64,000 nt of DNA, taken from Stereocaulon alpinum. Taxonomy: Eukaryota; Ascomycota; Lecanoromycetes; Lecanorales; Stereocaulaceae. The stretch spans positions 62,001 through 126,000 of the forward strand of contig JAEUBA010000058.1 of assembly GCA_018257865.1 (NCBI GenBank). The letters are read 5' to 3'. This document shows positions 60,701 to 64,000 of the stretch, piece by piece. The notes beneath the pieces were generated by a model that saw nothing but the letters and a program-made list of their open reading frames with translations, was not told the DNA's origin and did not search any database. Position 1 is the first letter of the stretch. Each line of letters opens with the position of its first letter. Both the position numbers and the translations under genes were made by a program.

Positions 60701-62642
60701 ATAGAGGTCAAACGAGGCGCATGGCAAAGCAGTCAACAACATGTGCTGATTGGCAACTTTTAGGTTCGCTAGGATCAATTTCGAGTGACCCAGACTTGTA
60801 TCATGCAGCTGGCGTTTGCGTTTAAAGTACTAGGCCACTTACAACTTGTGCAAGCCTTGATTGATCTCGCCAGCTATGGAGTTCTGTTGATCACTATCTC
60901 GTCAAGCGCCACATCGACGCAAAGGAACAAGAACAGTATGGTTGGCTACAGTATCCATATGCCGTAGAAGGCTTGAAAAGTTGGAGACACACATGGCTAC
61001 ACCTTTCGAGCTCAGAGAAGAATCTATGAGCCGAACGTCCATAGAGTTTCAACAATCGTTGAACGCAAACAGCAATCGAAGGAGGGCCGGCATCAATGCC
61101 TACCCTTTATGAAATGAAGCATTGAACCAGGACCAATGCTAGGGCAATGTGCAAGTCTGGTTAGGAACATAACATGGCTCGAGGACAGGGCTGCATACCC
61201 TTGCAAGCTGAGAGCTGACAGCGGGTGCCTTGCAGAAATGGCGCAGCGACTAGGGATGATGCAGCATGAGACCTGGCCATTGAAGACCTTGCTTCAGCTA
61301 TCTTTACCTTTGGTTGGACCTTGAAAGCGTTTTCAAAGCTTTTGAATGGGTGTGGAGTTCAGCCAGCCACGGCTTAGGGGCGGTCCTTCCGGCCGCTCTA
61401 AGTTGACGTCTTAGCCTTACTAGATGCTTCTTAGCGTTGTCTTGGCACGTTAACGTATCCGCCAATATCCAATGATGGCTTCTCATTGGAGCTCAATTAG
61501 ATTCTGTGCACTCATCAATGTGAGGGAACTACCAGCTTTTTGCTGTCTTGGACCTCATTAGCCGCTACAAAGGAACAACACAGTATCAGTTCCGCCAACG
61601 TCATGAAATGCGCCAAGGACGATCTCTTGGTGAAGACAGATTGTGCTTCACCGGTTCCACGTACTCAGAAGAACTAGAGTGACTGTCAAGAAGTCGCAGA
61701 GCTTTACGACGAGCAAAACTTGGCTAACCAAGCAAGGCATCAGGCGCACCAATGCTAGGCAACGGTTTTGTCAAGATAAATCTTGACTCACGACCCAGAC
61801 CGCTCGAAATCCATGCTCCCTCTTCTTGCAGTGACTACTTGAAGGTTAGCTCGATGACTGTATCTGAACTGTCTGCGATGCCACCCTCCATGACAACTAG
61901 CCTCGGATACGTATCTTTCTTCAGATATCTGGTTGAACACCTGAATACAGGATCCAAAGGATATCAAGAGTGTCTAGCTACGTCGACATCCTGGTCATCC
62001 GTGATAGTCTATTTTCTAGTACATCACAGACACCCAAGATAGATTCAATTGCAGTACAAGGGTTTCTCTCCCAATTTCGGCATTCACCACAAGCCTTCGG
62101 CTTCGCATTCAGTTTAGCTAGCTTCGTATGCAGGTGTACCACCATTACAACATCCGAGGCAGGATTATTGCCCCTAGCATGACGCCACAGTCCCCTTATT
62201 CAGCTGTGGAAGGAGGTGTACGGAAAGATCCCTGCGGCACATTTGGTTGAAGATACGGCCCCAATTTTGAAGAGACCAGATTTGGAAAAGCTGTGTACGC
62301 TTCCAGGTCTACTGCCCCTTTCTCAAACGCTTAGGCCTCTTGTAGAAGATCACGAATGCTCTAGCCAGGTATACTGAACGGCGAGTATCGCACCAATGTC
62401 ATGGGATTGTCCGAATCTAGAGAACGCTTATCAGCCCATGTGTGCAATTCCCAAGAGCATAAAAGCCGCCATGTTTCCAGATCCTGAGCTCTGCAGCGCA
62501 CAACACCTCACTCTCAGGATCGATATTCCAACCACCTAGTCTATACTTCTCCATTCAGACACAGATTGTCACCTTTGCCGTACCATCAAAAGCTGCCGAT
62601 AGTGCATATTGTACAATTCATTCGAAGGTCCTCAACACCGAC
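57701..62642. other. long gene-poor stretch
   Basis: No frame longer than about 140 codons. Protein-like but unconnected pieces occur at 58128-58337 plus (LSVELPRFLEKHQGPSSAPG), at 59063-59482 minus (IFRKLDFTQDLHKIRELTRT at its end, start codon TTG) and at about 62200-62370 plus (IQLWKEVYGKIPAAHLVEDT). They may be remnants of one or more decayed genes. I do not recognise their families and cannot splice them. Confidence 0.4.
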
Positions 62643-64000
62643 ATGTCCGGCGTCGACCCCAAGCTCAAGATCGGTGTGTGGGACCTGGAGCTCACAGATC
62701 AGGAAGTCTCTGCGAACACATTATTGTTGAAGGATAAGGATGGCGGCGATCCTGGAGAGTCTACCTTCGAGCCTGACCTACGCAAGGAAGTCCTACCAGA
62801 AGATTTCCAACCCGGTAAACCGTTTCGCTGTGAGTATACGACTTTTTTCATGCCACGCCTATATAATGTAAAATCTGTACAATGAAGCTGACATGGTTCC
62901 CAGCAATTGTAAAGATCAGGATCAAGTACGAGAATCAAAATGAAGATGACGACCGTTGGGCAATGGGTACTGGCTGGCTGGTCCGTCCGGACGTCATGGT
63001 TACAGCTGGCCACTGTGCCTATGACTGGCGTGACGCACTCGGTCGTGCAGTTCATATCAATGCCTATATCGGCTACCACGGCAAAGCATCGATCATGACC
63101 GATCCCAATGTCCAAACACGCCGTGCAAAGCGAATCGTGACAACTTCAGGGTGGCTTACAAGCAAAAAGAACAGGATCAACGACGTCTCTTTCGTCCTTC
63201 TCAATAAGCCTTTCACGCAGGTGAAGCCATTCACCTTCGACTCAACGCCGATGCAAGGTGACGAGATGCTAGGTGTAGTGGGCTACCCTGGCGACAAGAT
63301 TGATAAGATTGGCGCTACGGAGGAAAAGGGGGCAAAGATGTACCAGCAATTTGCCAAGGTCAAGTACAATCTCGAGACTTCCGAGCAGCACATGCTTCAA
63401 TACAGGATTTCCACCTATGCTGGTAAGACTCCCCAGACAGATGTTCAAGGAACTCTAGCTGACTATTTGTGCAGGACAGTCTGGATCCCCAGTACTTCGT
63501 TTAGGCAAGGACAATACTTATACATCAATTGGTGCCCATGTATATGGCGGAGGTATGCACAACTCGGCGAGCGTTGTCAATGAACCTTATGGAAACCCCT
63601 ACAATGTCTATATCGCCGCTTTGCGCACTACGGCCCCACTCACAAAGAAAGGAGTAACTTATATATCTGCGGCCTCCGCGGGTGAGCGTGCGGTACCTCC
63701 GCCAAAAAGAATGCCGTCAAACACCGAGGAAGAAGGCTTTTGGGATGTCCTGAACGTCATCAAGGAAGTCGGAGCACCAATCGCAAAAGGTGTTCTCAGC
63801 GTTGGTCTTCCCTTTCTTGGACCTGCCGGGTTACCCATTGCCGCTCTTGCCAATATTGCTCTAGGGGTGGCCGGAAAAATATGCGAGTCAAGCATGGAAG
63901 GCGAGGAAAGCTCTCTGCCTCCTCATCTCTCACAGCAAGATTTCACGGATCGGGCCCTACTCGGCGAGGCCGCATTGACCGCTGTACTCAAGATGAAAGA
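62643..64000 (+). CDS. trypsin/V8-like serine protease without signal peptide, C-terminal extension (runs off the window)
   Basis: Exons 62643-62829, 62904-63422 and 63475 onward join in frame; 410 residues are visible and the frame is open at the window end. The catalytic triad is complete: His99 in VMVTAGHCAYDW, Asp156 in INDVSFVLL and Ser238 in AGQSGSPVL. GxSGSP with no long propeptide recalls the V8/glutamyl-endopeptidase branch of family S1 rather than digestive trypsins. The N-terminus (MSGVDPKLKIGVWDLEL) is hydrophilic with no signal peptide, so a cytosolic location is inferred. After the protease fold ends (about residue 295) comes a proline-rich hinge (AVPPPKRMPSN), then about 35 hydrophobic Gly/Ala/Leu-rich residues (VLSVGLPFLGPAGLPIAALA at 342-361) and an acidic stretch. 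That extension is not part of the usual protease and might insert in a membrane or self-associate. Partial at the 3' end. Confidence 0.85.

Noticed and set aside
1..64000. CRISPR arrays, bacterial operons or prophage
   Set aside because: No regularly spaced repeats; the spliced genes and fungal protein families show a nuclear fungal sequence.

Overview
The window looks like the genome of a filamentous ascomycete (Pezizomycotina). Genes run on both strands without operons. They carry many short introns (about 48-150 nt) with GTAAGT/GTATGT-like donors and CTNAC-like branch sites. Families present include F-box proteins, Dal5-type permeases, a HAK potassium transporter, small secreted cysteine-rich proteins and a polyketide synthase piece. 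The class cannot be fixed by eye; a Dothideomycete-like fungus is a guess. The gene models below were spliced by hand from the sequence, so coordinates span first to last exon and intron positions are given in the text.

Left part (0.5-14 kb): a decayed ankyrin-repeat gene (0.5-1.6 kb), two small secreted proteins (2.9-3.6 and 4.6-5.2 kb), a broken uncharacterised gene, an etherase-like glutathione S-transferase, a peroxisomal enoyl-CoA hydratase/isomerase ending in SKL, a dead family-25 glycosyltransferase, and an F-box-like gene with disrupted frames.

Middle (14.8-27.1 kb): a loose set of secondary-metabolism-type genes. They are a KS-AT polyketide synthase that stops after the acyltransferase domain and has two frameshifts, a divergent 2-oxoglutarate/Fe(II) dioxygenase, a 158-residue three-repeat Myb protein spread over five exons, a short-chain dehydrogenase, and a secreted berberine-bridge-type FAD oxidoreductase with one in-frame stop. 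It reads as the remains of a biosynthetic cluster or several scattered remnants; the product is unknown.

Right of that: an intact HAK potassium transporter (27.6-30.5 kb); a gene-poor stretch with a 636-bp MITE with about 117-120-bp inverted repeats and TA target sites (35.1-35.7 kb); a dead NAD-dependent reductase; a secreted protein made of two tandem homologous cysteine-rich (PAN/Apple-like) domains whose second intron carries a duplicated 3' end; an F-box protein; an allantoate-permease-like transporter; and a DUF4743-Nudix hydrolase. Then come a decayed F-box copy beside an intact relative, and a long gene-poor tract (55.3-62.6 kb). Last is a trypsin/V8-like serine protease with no signal peptide and a hydrophobic glycine-rich C-terminal extension, which runs off the window edge.

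Overall the window mixes intact housekeeping-type genes with many broken genes (ankyrin, GT25, PKS, reductase, F-box copy), as expected for an accessory, fast-turning-over region. No rRNA, CRISPR array or convincing tRNA was seen.
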